From positions 1 through 6,065 of the forward strand of contig JBCDLI010000081.1 in NCBI GenBank assembly GCA_038745535.1: 6,065 nt of DNA, written 5' to 3'. Position 1 is the first letter of the stretch. The number at the start of each line of letters is the position of its first letter. A model generated the notes under the pieces. That model did not search any database. It saw only the letters and a program-made list of their open reading frames with translations, and had not been told where the DNA came from. Of the stretch, positions 1 to 5,853 are shown one piece after another. The stretch comes from JBCDLI01 sp038745535. GTDB lineage: Bacteria; Pseudomonadota; Alphaproteobacteria; Rhizobiales; Rhizobiaceae. The translations under genes and the position numbers were made by a program.

Positions 1-101
1 CCCACGACGATCACGTCGTATTTATGGTCCTCAAACTGGTACGCGCGACCGTTAACGCCCGCAGTGCCTGTCTTGGTAATATCGGGGTCATGGATATTCA
101 T
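1..101 (-). CDS. sdhA: Succinate dehydrogenase flavoprotein subunit, N-terminal fragment
   Basis: Only the first 33 codons are inside the window; the gene continues past the left edge. The protein starts MNIHDPDITKTG and reaches YDVIVVG, the first beta strand and first glycine of the Rossmann-type FAD-binding fold typical of SdhA. SdhA oxidises succinate to fumarate with covalently bound FAD and passes electrons to SdhB. It sits on the cytoplasmic face of the inner membrane on the SdhC-SdhD anchor. The ATG lies 4 bases after the sdhD stop, with a GGGA ribosome-binding site at 111-114 (9-base spacing), which supports this start and co-transcription. The call rests on a short fragment plus its position directly after sdhC and sdhD. 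Confidence 0.88.
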   Translation of the reverse strand, partial: MNIHDPDITKTGTAGVNGRAYQFEDHKYDVIVV

Positions 102-105
102 GGCG

Positions 106-486
106 CTATGTCCCAAAACCTAGTTTCAAAATCGCAAAAACCGCCACGGCTCCGACGATGAAAGTGAAGAAAATATTGGCAATCACGAGAGCCAGCTTTA
201 GCCCTTCACCGTGAATGTAGTCTTCAATAACCACCTGCATGCCAAGCTTGGCGTGATACATACCAGATATGATCATTAACAGCAGTATAACTGCGACAAA
301 TGGGTTCCCCAACGTTGCCAGCGCTTCTTCGTAGCTCGCGCCTATCATGCTGACGACAATAGCAATGAAGGCAAACATCAATGGAACATTGGCAACAGCA
401 GTTAGCCGCTGCTTCCAGAAGTGATCTGTGCCTTCTTTCGCAGAGCCGAGACCCTGCACGCGCTTGAAAGGTGTCGCTAAGCTCAT
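106..486 (-). CDS. sdhD: Succinate dehydrogenase, hydrophobic membrane anchor subunit
   Basis: This 126-residue integral membrane protein forms, with SdhC, the heme b and ubiquinone-binding anchor of complex II. Three membrane segments are visible, roughly at residues 33-53, 62-85 and 97-121. The segment YHAKLGMQVVIEDYIH (77-92) is the family signature. From remembered E. coli numbering, His78 would match the heme-proximal His71, and Asp89-Tyr90 would match the quinone-site Asp82-Tyr83 (same 11-residue spacing). WKQRLTAVANVPL (24-36) is typical of alphaproteobacterial SdhD. Its ATG overlaps the TGA of sdhC as ATGA (483-486). No clear Shine-Dalgarno precedes it, so translation is probably coupled to sdhC. 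Length is normal and nothing looks broken. Confidence 0.95.
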   Translation of the reverse strand: MSLATPFKRVQGLGSAKEGTDHFWKQRLTAVANVPLMFAFIAIVVSMIGASYEEALATLGNPFVAVILLLMIISGMYHAKLGMQVVIEDYIHGEGLKLALVIANIFFTFIVGAVAVFAILKLGFGT

Positions 487-893
487 GCTGATACCAAAAA
501 TCTATAACCGAACACGCCACCCCAAAGCAGCGCTGTCAGTGTCACCGAACCCACACCTGTGAGGTAGGCCAGCTTGGTTGACTGCTCTTTTGCAAACAGG
601 TGACCGAGGTCCCAAACAAAGTGCCGAAGTCCGCCGAGCATGTGATGCATCAGCACCCATGTGTAGCCAAACAAAACGACCAACCCGAGCCATGAACTGA
701 AAGCCCACGCCGCGAAGTCATAGTACCGCTCTCCTGACGCAGCAGCGATCAGCCAAACTGCGACCAGGACCGTCCCACCATACAAAGCCACGCCCGTTGC
801 GCGATGCAGCACAGACATGATCATGGTGGGTATGAATTTGTAAATTTGCAGATGCGGCGACAAAGGCCGATTGCTATTCCTAGCTAATGTCAC
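483..893 (-). CDS. sdhC: Succinate dehydrogenase, cytochrome b556 subunit
   Basis: This is the second membrane anchor of complex II, first gene of the sdh operon here. With the GTG at 893 it is 136 residues. It shows RPLSPHLQIYKF (9-20), then SVLHR (27-31) holding the quinone-site Ser27 and Arg31, and HHMLGGLRHFVWD (83-95) holding the axial heme ligand His84. Three membrane segments lie near 25-50, 65-88 and 108-132. The open frame extends to a GTG at 929 (148 residues), but that start has no ribosome-binding site and adds residues the family lacks. AGGAG at 905-909 sits 5 bases before a TTG (899) and 11 before GTG 893. GTG 893 reproduces the remembered E. coli residue numbering exactly, so I prefer it; TTG 899 remains possible. 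The function is secure, the start codon is not. Confidence 0.93.
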   Translation of the reverse strand: MTLARNSNRPLSPHLQIYKFIPTMIMSVLHRATGVALYGGTVLVAVWLIAAASGERYYDFAAWAFSSWLGLVVLFGYTWVLMHHMLGGLRHFVWDLGHLFAKEQSTKLAYLTGVGSVTLTALLWGGVFGYRFLVSA

Positions 894-904
894 GTCCAAC
901 AATG

Positions 905-909
905 CTCCT
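905..909 (-). promoter_or_regulatory. Ribosome-binding site deciding the sdhC start
   Basis: AGGAG on the minus strand lies inside the longest possible sdhC reading frame. A Shine-Dalgarno at this place argues that translation starts downstream of it, at TTG 899 (5-base spacing) or GTG 893 (11-base spacing), and not at GTG 929, which has no purine-rich site upstream. Confidence 0.6.
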
Positions 910-1141
910 ATATGCTTTAAATCGCACACTCAATATCGGCGTGCAACTCCACGAATGGCGCACATCGTCGCCGTTTTGTTGCTATTAAGTAGCAAGTGAG
1001 TGACACCTTTCGCCCAATCTCAAGAAACTGTTTGGTGCGCTGCAGCATAATTTCTGTCCGATTACAGCACGATACGAGCAGATGCTGGTAACTAACTGAT
1101 TTTGTCAGGAAATATTTTGGATAAGCTCGGCGTTGAGTTTT
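910..1141 (-). other. Non-coding region upstream of the sdh operon
   Basis: No convincing gene lies between the MliC-like lipoprotein stop and sdhC. The region must carry the sdh promoter if the operon is transcribed independently, but I could not find a hexamer pair good enough to call. It contains a perfect 6-base inverted repeat at 979-995 and a short CTGA-N5-TCAG dyad near 1097-1109. No G+C-rich hairpin with a T-run follows the lipoprotein gene, so read-through into sdh cannot be excluded. Confidence 0.5.
979..995. repeat. Inverted repeat upstream of sdhC
   Basis: TTGCTA (979-984) and TAGCAA (990-995) form a perfect 6-base dyad around a 5-base centre, about 90-100 bases before the sdhC start. 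No T-run follows on either strand, so it does not look like a terminator. Its position would suit a regulator-binding site, but this is inference only, and 6-base dyads also arise by chance. Confidence 0.35.
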
Positions 1142-1486
1142 TCAGCGACGGCAATCCGTGGGCCGTTTACCTGATGCAAACCAGCTTGCAGTGCGGCCAT
1201 CTATGACCAGCGCAAAGCCGGTTTTCGCATAGCGGACACGCTGTCCGGGAGGGTCTTGTGGCAGGTCGGTCTCGACGCCACGACTGTCTTGAATTCGCAC
1301 CATTGAGCCTTCGTTTAGAACCGTTAAACGCACCCCTTCGGTACAGCTCCATGACGATGTGCGCGGCAGCGAAGAGCGACCATCACCCGACCTGAATGAA
1401 ACGTCGCTTTCGACGCAAGCGGACATACACACGGTGATGCACAAAACGCCAAAGGCGCGTGAGAGGCGTGGTGAACGAATTCGCAT
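1142..1486 (-). CDS. Small lipoprotein, MliC-like (putative C-type lysozyme inhibitor family)
   Basis: This 114-residue protein has a basic N-terminus, a hydrophobic stretch (about 11-21) and a lipobox-like MSAC with Cys24 as the predicted lipidation site. The mature part has Cys48 (in WSCTEG) and Cys112 near the end, which could form the disulfide seen in MliC/PliC proteins. GQRVRYAKTGFALVIDG (81-97), followed by TASWF, resembles the MliC core in which a Gly-x-x-Tyr segment precedes a strand ending in a Gly before an Ala. MliC proteins block C-type lysozymes in the periplasm. The match is by pattern only, and the family's usual Ser-x-Ser-Gly before the core Tyr is replaced by Pro-Pro-Gly-Gln, so inhibitor activity is unproven. 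The ATG at 1486 has only a weak GGA just upstream. Its neighbour sdhC is on the same strand 248 bases away. Confidence 0.7.
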   Translation of the reverse strand: MRIRSPRLSRAFGVLCITVCMSACVESDVSFRSGDGRSSLPRTSSWSCTEGVRLTVLNEGSMVRIQDSRGVETDLPQDPPGQRVRYAKTGFALVIDGRTASWFASGKRPTDCRR

Positions 1487-1517
1487 TCCGGCGGTTTATT
1501 GACGGCACAATCGATTT

Positions 1518-1530
1518 GCAACGCAGTTGC
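1518..1530. repeat. Small dyad between divergent lipoprotein and AEC genes
   Basis: GCAAC (1518-1522) and GTTGC (1526-1530) form a perfect 5-base dyad with a 3-base centre. It lies in the 96-base gap between two divergent genes, 32 bases upstream of the lipoprotein ATG and 52 bases upstream of the permease ATG. A regulator could act on both genes from here, but I found no good promoter hexamers to anchor the idea, and a dyad this short may be chance. Confidence 0.25.
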
Positions 1531-1568
1531 CAACGGAAATTCCATCAATCACAACAGCCGCATTTCCT

Positions 1569-1573
1569 AGGGA
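1569..1573 (+). promoter_or_regulatory. Ribosome-binding site of the AEC permease
   Basis: AGGGA stands 9 bases before the ATG at 1583, a good Shine-Dalgarno with normal spacing. It supports this ATG as the true start. Confidence 0.6.
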
Positions 1574-1582
1574 TGAATATAA

Positions 1583-2524
1583 ATGCTGCAGATCGTTTTG
1601 ATCGTCTTGCCGGTCTTCTTGTTGATCGCAGCCGGATATCTCGCCGTATTGTTGAGATATTTGCCCGTTGCGATTGCCGATGCCTTGAGCGGCTTTGCGA
1701 TCAAACTCGCGGTGCCGTGCCTCCTTTTCACCGCGATGATCAGGATTAATTTCGCATCTGCATTCTCGTGGCAAATTCTGATCTCCTTCTATGTTGGCGC
1801 AGTGGTCTGCTTTGTGTCCGCGATTTTGATTGCACGCACCGTCTTCAAACGTCGCCCTGGTGAAGCTGCTTCCGTGGGTTTCGCAGCCACATTTTCAAAT
1901 TCGCTGCTGCTTGGTGTCCCAATTGTCGAACGTGCCCACGGCGATGACGCCTTGATGTTTGCGTTCGGTGTGATCGCGGTTCACGCGCCAATCCTTTACA
2001 CAATCGGCATGGTGACAATGGAAATTATGCGTCGCGATGGGAAAACGTTTACGCAAACTGCGCAGGACGCCGCGAGGTCGATCATTGCAAATCCGCTCAT
2101 CGTTGGCATCACTTTTGGATTACTGGTCAATGTGAGTGGCATCAACGTGCCGGAGCCTGTCAACGTCCCAATCCAGATGCTGGCGAGCGCGGCTATTCCG
2201 GCTGCACTTGTGGGCATGGGCGCGGCTCTCACGCGCTATCAGGTAACAGCTGACCTGCCGGAGATCGGTGTGGTCAGCGCATTTTCTCTGGTCATACACC
2301 CAGCCATTGCGTTCTTGTTATCGCATGTGATTTTCGATCTGCCCGAACCGACCGTCTTAGCCATCGTTACAGTGGCCGCTATGCCGCCCGGCGTGAACAT
2401 CTATGTGTTCGCGGCACTCTATGACCGCGCGGTTGGCTTGGCCGCCTCGGCACTGCTCATCGCCACCGCTCTCGCCATGGTAACGGTGAGCAGCTGGCTT
2501 TATATCTTGCAACTGAGCTTCTGA
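1583..2524 (+). CDS. AEC-family transporter (auxin efflux carrier / malonate-type permease)
   Basis: This 313-residue, very hydrophobic inner-membrane protein has about ten membrane segments and almost no soluble domain apart from a cytoplasmic loop near 149-166. The two halves of the AEC fold are visible: FSNSLLLGVPI (104-114) in the first half and MPPGVNIYVFA (267-277) in the second, each with the helix-breaking Asn/Gly/Pro pattern that marks the substrate site in this family. Known bacterial members move malonate, malate or other small organic acids; the substrate here cannot be read from sequence. AGGGA at 1569-1573 lies 9 bases before the ATG and supports the start. It is divergent from the lipoprotein gene and convergent with leuC, with which it shares a zero-base boundary. 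It appears intact and probably forms its own transcription unit. Confidence 0.93.
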   Translation: MLQIVLIVLPVFLLIAAGYLAVLLRYLPVAIADALSGFAIKLAVPCLLFTAMIRINFASAFSWQILISFYVGAVVCFVSAILIARTVFKRRPGEAASVGFAATFSNSLLLGVPIVERAHGDDALMFAFGVIAVHAPILYTIGMVTMEIMRRDGKTFTQTAQDAARSIIANPLIVGITFGLLVNVSGINVPEPVNVPIQMLASAAIPAALVGMGAALTRYQVTADLPEIGVVSAFSLVIHPAIAFLLSHVIFDLPEPTVLAIVTVAAMPPGVNIYVFAALYDRAVGLAASALLIATALAMVTVSSWLYILQLSF

Positions 2525-3931
2525 TCAGACGTCACGCACGTCTACAAACCGTCCGGCAACTGCTGCGGCTGCTGCCATGGCCGGCGACACAAGATGCGTA
2601 CGACCCTTAAAGCCCTGACGGCCCTCGAAGTTCCGGTTCGATGTGGACGCGCAGCGTTCTTCAGGGCTCAAGCGGTCATCATTCATCGCCAAACACATGG
2701 AACAGCCGGGCTCGCGCCAATCAAACCCGGCGTCCTTGAAGACTTTGTCCAGACCTTCGGCTTCGGCCATGGCTTTCACGACACCAGAGCCCGGCACGAT
2801 CATAGCATTTACCCGTTCAGCGACCCGCTTTCCGGTGACCACGCCTGCCGCAGCCCGCAAATCCTCGATCCGGCCGTTTGTGCACGAACCAATGAACACG
2901 CGGTCAATCTCGATGTCCGTCATCGCCGTGCCGGGCTTTAAGCCCATATATTCCAGTGCCCGCCACTTCGATGCGCGCTTGCTCTCATCTTCTATTTCAT
3001 CGGGGTTGGGTACAACACCACGGATCGACGTCACGTCTTCGGGCGATGAGCCCCACGACACGATGGGCGGCAGATTGGCTGCATCCAACGTCACACGACG
3101 GTCAAAATGCGCGCCGTCATCCGATTTCAGCGTCCGCCAATATTCAACCGCCTGATCCCATGCGTCGCCCTTCGGTGCGCGCGGGCGCCCTTTGATATAT
3201 TCGAATGTGGTCTCATCCGGCGCGATCATGCCAGCGCGGGCACCCGCCTCAATGCTCATATTGCAGACCGTCATACGGCCTTCCATCGAAAGCGACCGAA
3301 TAGCACTTCCGGCATATTCGATCACATGGCCCGTGCCACCTCCAGTTCCGATTTCACCGATGATCGACAGAATAATGTCTTTTGCCGTAACGCCAGGTGG
3401 AACCTCACCATCCACCTCGACGAGCATATTTTTCGCTTTGTTCTGAATCAGCGTTTGGGTCGCGAGCACATGCTCGACCTCTGATGTACCAATGCCGTGG
3501 GCAAGTGCGCCGAATGCACCGTGGGTCGATGTGTGACTGTCACCACAGACAATGGTGAGGCCAGGAAGCGTAAAACCCTGCTCCGGGCCGACAATGTGGA
3601 CGATGCCCTGCCGGATATCGACTTGCGAGAAATACTCAATGCCGAACTCTTCGGTGTTACGCTCCAGCGTTTCGACCTGAATGCGGCTCTCTTCGTTTTT
3701 GATCCCGAGGTGACGATCAGGTGACGTCGGCACATTATGGTCGACCACCGCAAGGGTCCGCTCCGGTGAACGAACAGGGCGTCCCGCAACGCGCAAGCCT
3801 TCGAACGCCTGAGCGCTCGTCACCTCATGCACGAGGTGACGGTCGATATAGATCAGGCTCGAGCCATTCGCGTCGGTTTCGACGACATGGTCATCCCAGA
3901 GCTTATCATACAATGTGCGCGCGTCAGACAT
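2525..3931 (-). CDS. leuC: 3-isopropylmalate dehydratase, large subunit
   Basis: LeuC (468 residues) with LeuD forms isopropylmalate isomerase, a cytoplasmic aconitase-family enzyme converting 2-isopropylmalate to 3-isopropylmalate in leucine synthesis. The protein is full length and canonical. CGDSHTSTHGAFGALAHGIG (129-148) is the first aconitase signature. GSCTNGR (348-354) supplies Cys350, and GCSMCLAMN (409-417) supplies Cys410 and Cys413, so all three ligands of the [4Fe-4S] cluster are present. The C-terminal SNRNFEGRQG (431-440) is also typical. The ATG at 3931 gives the usual LeuC N-terminus (TLYDKLWDDHVV); only a modest GGTGG precedes it. No leuD is visible in the window, so the small subunit must lie elsewhere. 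A good promoter sits just upstream, indicating independent transcription. The stop directly abuts that of the convergent permease. Confidence 0.98.
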   Translation of the reverse strand: MSDARTLYDKLWDDHVVETDANGSSLIYIDRHLVHEVTSAQAFEGLRVAGRPVRSPERTLAVVDHNVPTSPDRHLGIKNEESRIQVETLERNTEEFGIEYFSQVDIRQGIVHIVGPEQGFTLPGLTIVCGDSHTSTHGAFGALAHGIGTSEVEHVLATQTLIQNKAKNMLVEVDGEVPPGVTAKDIILSIIGEIGTGGGTGHVIEYAGSAIRSLSMEGRMTVCNMSIEAGARAGMIAPDETTFEYIKGRPRAPKGDAWDQAVEYWRTLKSDDGAHFDRRVTLDAANLPPIVSWGSSPEDVTSIRGVVPNPDEIEDESKRASKWRALEYMGLKPGTAMTDIEIDRVFIGSCTNGRIEDLRAAAGVVTGKRVAERVNAMIVPGSGVVKAMAEAEGLDKVFKDAGFDWREPGCSMCLAMNDDRLSPEERCASTSNRNFEGRQGFKGRTHLVSPAMAAAAAVAGRFVDVRDV

Positions 3932-3955
3932 GGAAAGGCGCCACCAGGCTCAATC

Positions 3956-3985
3956 GTTACATTTCGATAAGCGCTATATAGTCAA
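3956..3985 (-). promoter_or_regulatory. Probable leuC promoter
   Basis: On the minus strand TTGACT (3980-3985, five of six consensus bases) is followed after 18 bases by TGTAAC (3956-3961, four of six). Transcription would begin near 3949, giving a very short leader of about 18 bases before the leuC ATG. That leaves no room for a leader-peptide attenuator downstream of this promoter. An overlapping alternative is a CTATAT -10 (3976-3981), a form common in alphaproteobacteria, but its -35 partner is poor. This is a pattern match, not proof of activity. Confidence 0.5.
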
Positions 3986-4010
3986 TTCGTTGCCGAGTTG
4001 AAAATCAGCG

Positions 4011-4049
4011 AAAATCTGCTGCGGCAAGATGTGACCTAAGCGCAGCAGA
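4011..4049 (-). terminator. Candidate intrinsic terminator after the YrdC-family gene
   Basis: A perfect 9-base inverted repeat (4041-4049 and 4015-4023) begins 17 bases after the stop codon of the YrdC-family gene. Read on the minus strand, the stem ends directly in TTTT (4011-4014), with a second T-run a few bases on. The stem is G+C-rich (6 of 9). The 17-base loop is longer than usual and the T-run is short, so it may be weak. It lies between that gene and the leuC promoter, as expected if the two are separate transcription units. Confidence 0.45.
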
Positions 4050-4065
4050 AGCCGCCGCCGACAGA

Positions 4066-4848
4066 TCAGTAATAATGCCCGTGGCGGTAATCCCAGCTGA
4101 TGAAATGATTGCTGAGTTCCGACATGATCTCATCACAGGCAAGGCCCTTACGGATAAGTACCGGGCCCGGCGACACGTCGCGGTTATTATTTTGAAGCGG
4201 CACAAGCTTACCGTCAGCATCGACCATGGACACCATCACGCCCTGCTCGTAGCGGCTTCTTTCGTCCGCGTTGGGCTGGATAGAAGCAACATAGTCGTTC
4301 GCACCGACGATCAGATCAACCTCGTTTTCGATGCGGTCACCAATGCCTTCAACAAGACCGCGATTGCCCTTGCCTGACGGATTCGCCGAACTCGCAAACA
4401 CGAGCTTTTTGTGCTTTTCCCAAAGCTCACGGGCGACAAGCTCCGAGGGCACACCAAATTTAATGACGAAGCAGGATGTACCGCGCCCGTCCATCATAAG
4501 TTCGCTACTGCCATCGTCTGGAATGTAAGCCTTACCGGATTCCTGCCACGGCAGAATGCAGCCCAGCAGAATATCTTGGTCCCAATGGGCTTGGTAAAAC
4601 GCGTCGATCTCCGCGTTCATCTCCGCTAACTCGCGAAGCTGCTCCATGGAACCGCACAGAACCACGCCAGGTTTGTTGCGCTTACGCTCCTTGGCCTGAA
4701 ACTTCCGTTCAAGACCCGCAGCATCCGACGTCATGATGATGTAGCCGACCTTTGTGGGGCTAACGATCGCGCCGCCGTCACCACTTAGAATCTCCATGGA
4801 TTCAGGCTGAACCGCACCATTCCACTCAATACGCTTTCCCGTCGACAT
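4066..4848 (-). CDS. Divergent Sua5/YciO/YrdC/YwlC-family protein
   Basis: This 260-residue soluble protein has a YrdC fold, as in TsaC/Sua5, which make threonylcarbamoyl-AMP for tRNA t6A, and in HypF and carbamoyltransferases. Core motifs are present: GGAIVSPT (25-32) for the usual GGxxxxPT strand, Lys53-x-Arg55 (KxR) followed by NKPGVVL (58-64), and SSANPSG (153-159), the SAN nucleotide-site motif. Near the C-terminus GPVLIRKG (228-235) matches the usual P-x-xLRxG end. Several hallmarks differ: the classic TDTVYGL after PT is KVGYIIM, the RVP segment reads KFGVP (130-134), and the ST(V/I)VD strand reads VSMVD (206-210). It lacks the extra Sua5 domain. The substrate may therefore not be the t6A intermediate. 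The tail is rich in His and aromatics (WDYRHGHYY). The ATG at 4848 has no clear ribosome-binding site. The fold is secure, the exact reaction uncertain. Confidence 0.8.
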   Translation of the reverse strand: MSTGKRIEWNGAVQPESMEILSGDGGAIVSPTKVGYIIMTSDAAGLERKFQAKERKRNKPGVVLCGSMEQLRELAEMNAEIDAFYQAHWDQDILLGCILPWQESGKAYIPDDGSSELMMDGRGTSCFVIKFGVPSELVARELWEKHKKLVFASSANPSGKGNRGLVEGIGDRIENEVDLIVGANDYVASIQPNADERSRYEQGVMVSMVDADGKLVPLQNNNRDVSPGPVLIRKGLACDEIMSELSNHFISWDYRHGHYY

Positions 4849-5104
4849 CTATGCTTACCATCCCGTCATCAAAACCTGACGGCGCATAACGACCGGCTCG
4901 ATACCGCGTCAAGTAAACGCTGGGATGATGCGTTATCGATTCAGCAACAAAACGTGGTTAATGAATTCCTGCGTGCTTATCAGGGCACACATAACGAGAT
5001 TGTTATTCCAGTTCACTTCCCGATCTTGAACCTTTCGCGTTGGTAGTGAATTGCGAATGCTGCAGGGACATTTGCGCTAAAACTCAAACGGACGAATTCT
5101 CGCC
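4849..5104. other. Divergent non-coding region with ATAACG repeats
   Basis: No supported gene lies in these 256 bases between the YrdC-family gene (minus) and the L,D-transpeptidase (plus). The region should hold both promoters, but I found no strong hexamer pair; TTGAAC at 5026-5031 is the best plus-strand -35 yet lacks a good -10. ATAACG-type sequences recur at 4886-4891, 4931-4936 (inverted) and 4991-4996, and the last forms a dyad with GTTAT at 5002-5006. Confidence 0.45.
4991..5006. repeat. Inverted repeat ATAAC-N6-GTTAT
   Basis: ATAAC (4991-4995) and GTTAT (5002-5006) form a perfect 5-base dyad with a 6-base centre, about 100 bases before the L,D-transpeptidase start. The related ATAACG sequences at 4886-4891 and 4931-4936 suggest a repeated half-site for a DNA-binding protein. 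No T-run follows, so a terminator is unlikely. Function is inference. Confidence 0.35.
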
Positions 5105-5824
5105 ATGAAAAATGAAATGATCAGCCGACGACGCCTGTTGGAATTGGGTTTGGTCTCCACCGCCGGAGCGATGCTCGCAGGCTGCACGACCCCCACAACG
5201 GCGCCAGCACCACGAGTTGTTCCGACGCCATCACCTGCACCGTTGTCCAACATCAATTGGGCGCAAGCCTATTCCGGGAGAAACGACGCGGGCTACGCGC
5301 TGCCTGCAATCCCATTTGACAAGGTGCCCGAACGGTTCCGCCGACAAGAAGTTCGAAACACCACAGGCGAAGGCGCCGGAAAGCTGATCGTCCAGACAGG
5401 AGATCACTTCCTCTACTACACGCTGCCCCGCGGACGCGCGATGCGCTATGGCGTCGGCTTGGGTCGCGAAGGCTTTGAATGGTCCGGTCGCGGCGAAGTA
5501 AAACGCAAGGCCGAATGGCCCCGGTGGCATCCACCAGCCGAAATGATCGACCGTGAGCCGGAACTGGAAGAGTTCCGCACAACATACAACGCCGCCACAG
5601 ATACGTGGGAAGGCGGAATGGACCCGGGCCTCACGAACCCGCTCGGTGCCCGCGCACTTTACATATATCAAGACGGTGTCGACACGCTTTATCGCCTACA
5701 CGGCTCACCGGAATGGTGGTCCATCGGCAAGTCCGTATCATCGGGTTGCGTTCGTTTGATGAACCAGGACATCATCGATCTCCACAGTCGTGTACCTTCT
5801 GGAACGGAAATCATTGTCCGCTAA
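5105..5824 (+). CDS. L,D-transpeptidase (YkuD domain), Tat-type lipoprotein
   Basis: This 239-residue enzyme is predicted to act in the periplasm, where YkuD proteins make 3-3 peptidoglycan cross-links or attach lipoproteins to the wall through a cysteine acyl-enzyme. The N-terminus has a twin-arginine motif SRRRLL (7-12), a hydrophobic stretch and a lipobox LAGC with Cys27, so it looks like a Tat-exported lipoprotein. A Pro/Thr/Ala linker (28-47) follows. The catalytic domain runs from about 92 to 239: His199 in YRLHG, then SSGCVR (212-217) with nucleophile Cys215 and Arg217, the HxnSxGCxR signature. No LysM or peptidoglycan-binding domain is visible. The ATG at 5105 has a poor ribosome-binding site; ATG 5117 (residue 5) would keep the whole signal. 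The next gene starts 29 bases downstream and may be co-transcribed. Confidence 0.93.
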   Translation: MKNEMISRRRLLELGLVSTAGAMLAGCTTPTTAPAPRVVPTPSPAPLSNINWAQAYSGRNDAGYALPAIPFDKVPERFRRQEVRNTTGEGAGKLIVQTGDHFLYYTLPRGRAMRYGVGLGREGFEWSGRGEVKRKAEWPRWHPPAEMIDREPELEEFRTTYNAATDTWEGGMDPGLTNPLGARALYIYQDGVDTLYRLHGSPEWWSIGKSVSSGCVRLMNQDIIDLHSRVPSGTEIIVR

Positions 5825-5853
5825 CGACTACGCATGCCCGACCGTAGGTCTGC

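Noticed and set aside
1097..1109. CTGA-N5-TCAG dyad downstream of the lipoprotein gene as a terminator
   Set aside because: The stem is only 4 base pairs and no T-run follows on the minus strand.
1324..1548. Minus-strand 74-codon open frame overlapping the lipoprotein gene
   Set aside because: It overlaps the start of the better supported lipoprotein in another frame, and its Cys/His-rich translation looks like a frame shadow.
1459..1749. Plus-strand 96-codon open frame running into the permease gene
   Set aside because: It covers the permease start and ribosome-binding site in another frame, and its translation is charged and unlike any protein I recognise.
3107..3484. Plus-strand open frames of about 80-170 codons across 2594-3981
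   Set aside because: They lie opposite leuC, a full-length and highly conserved gene. Their translations show no domain, and the long frames follow from leuC codon bias.
5231..5671. Minus-strand 146-codon open frame
   Set aside because: It is antisense to the L,D-transpeptidase catalytic domain, has no recognisable motif and no ribosome-binding site.
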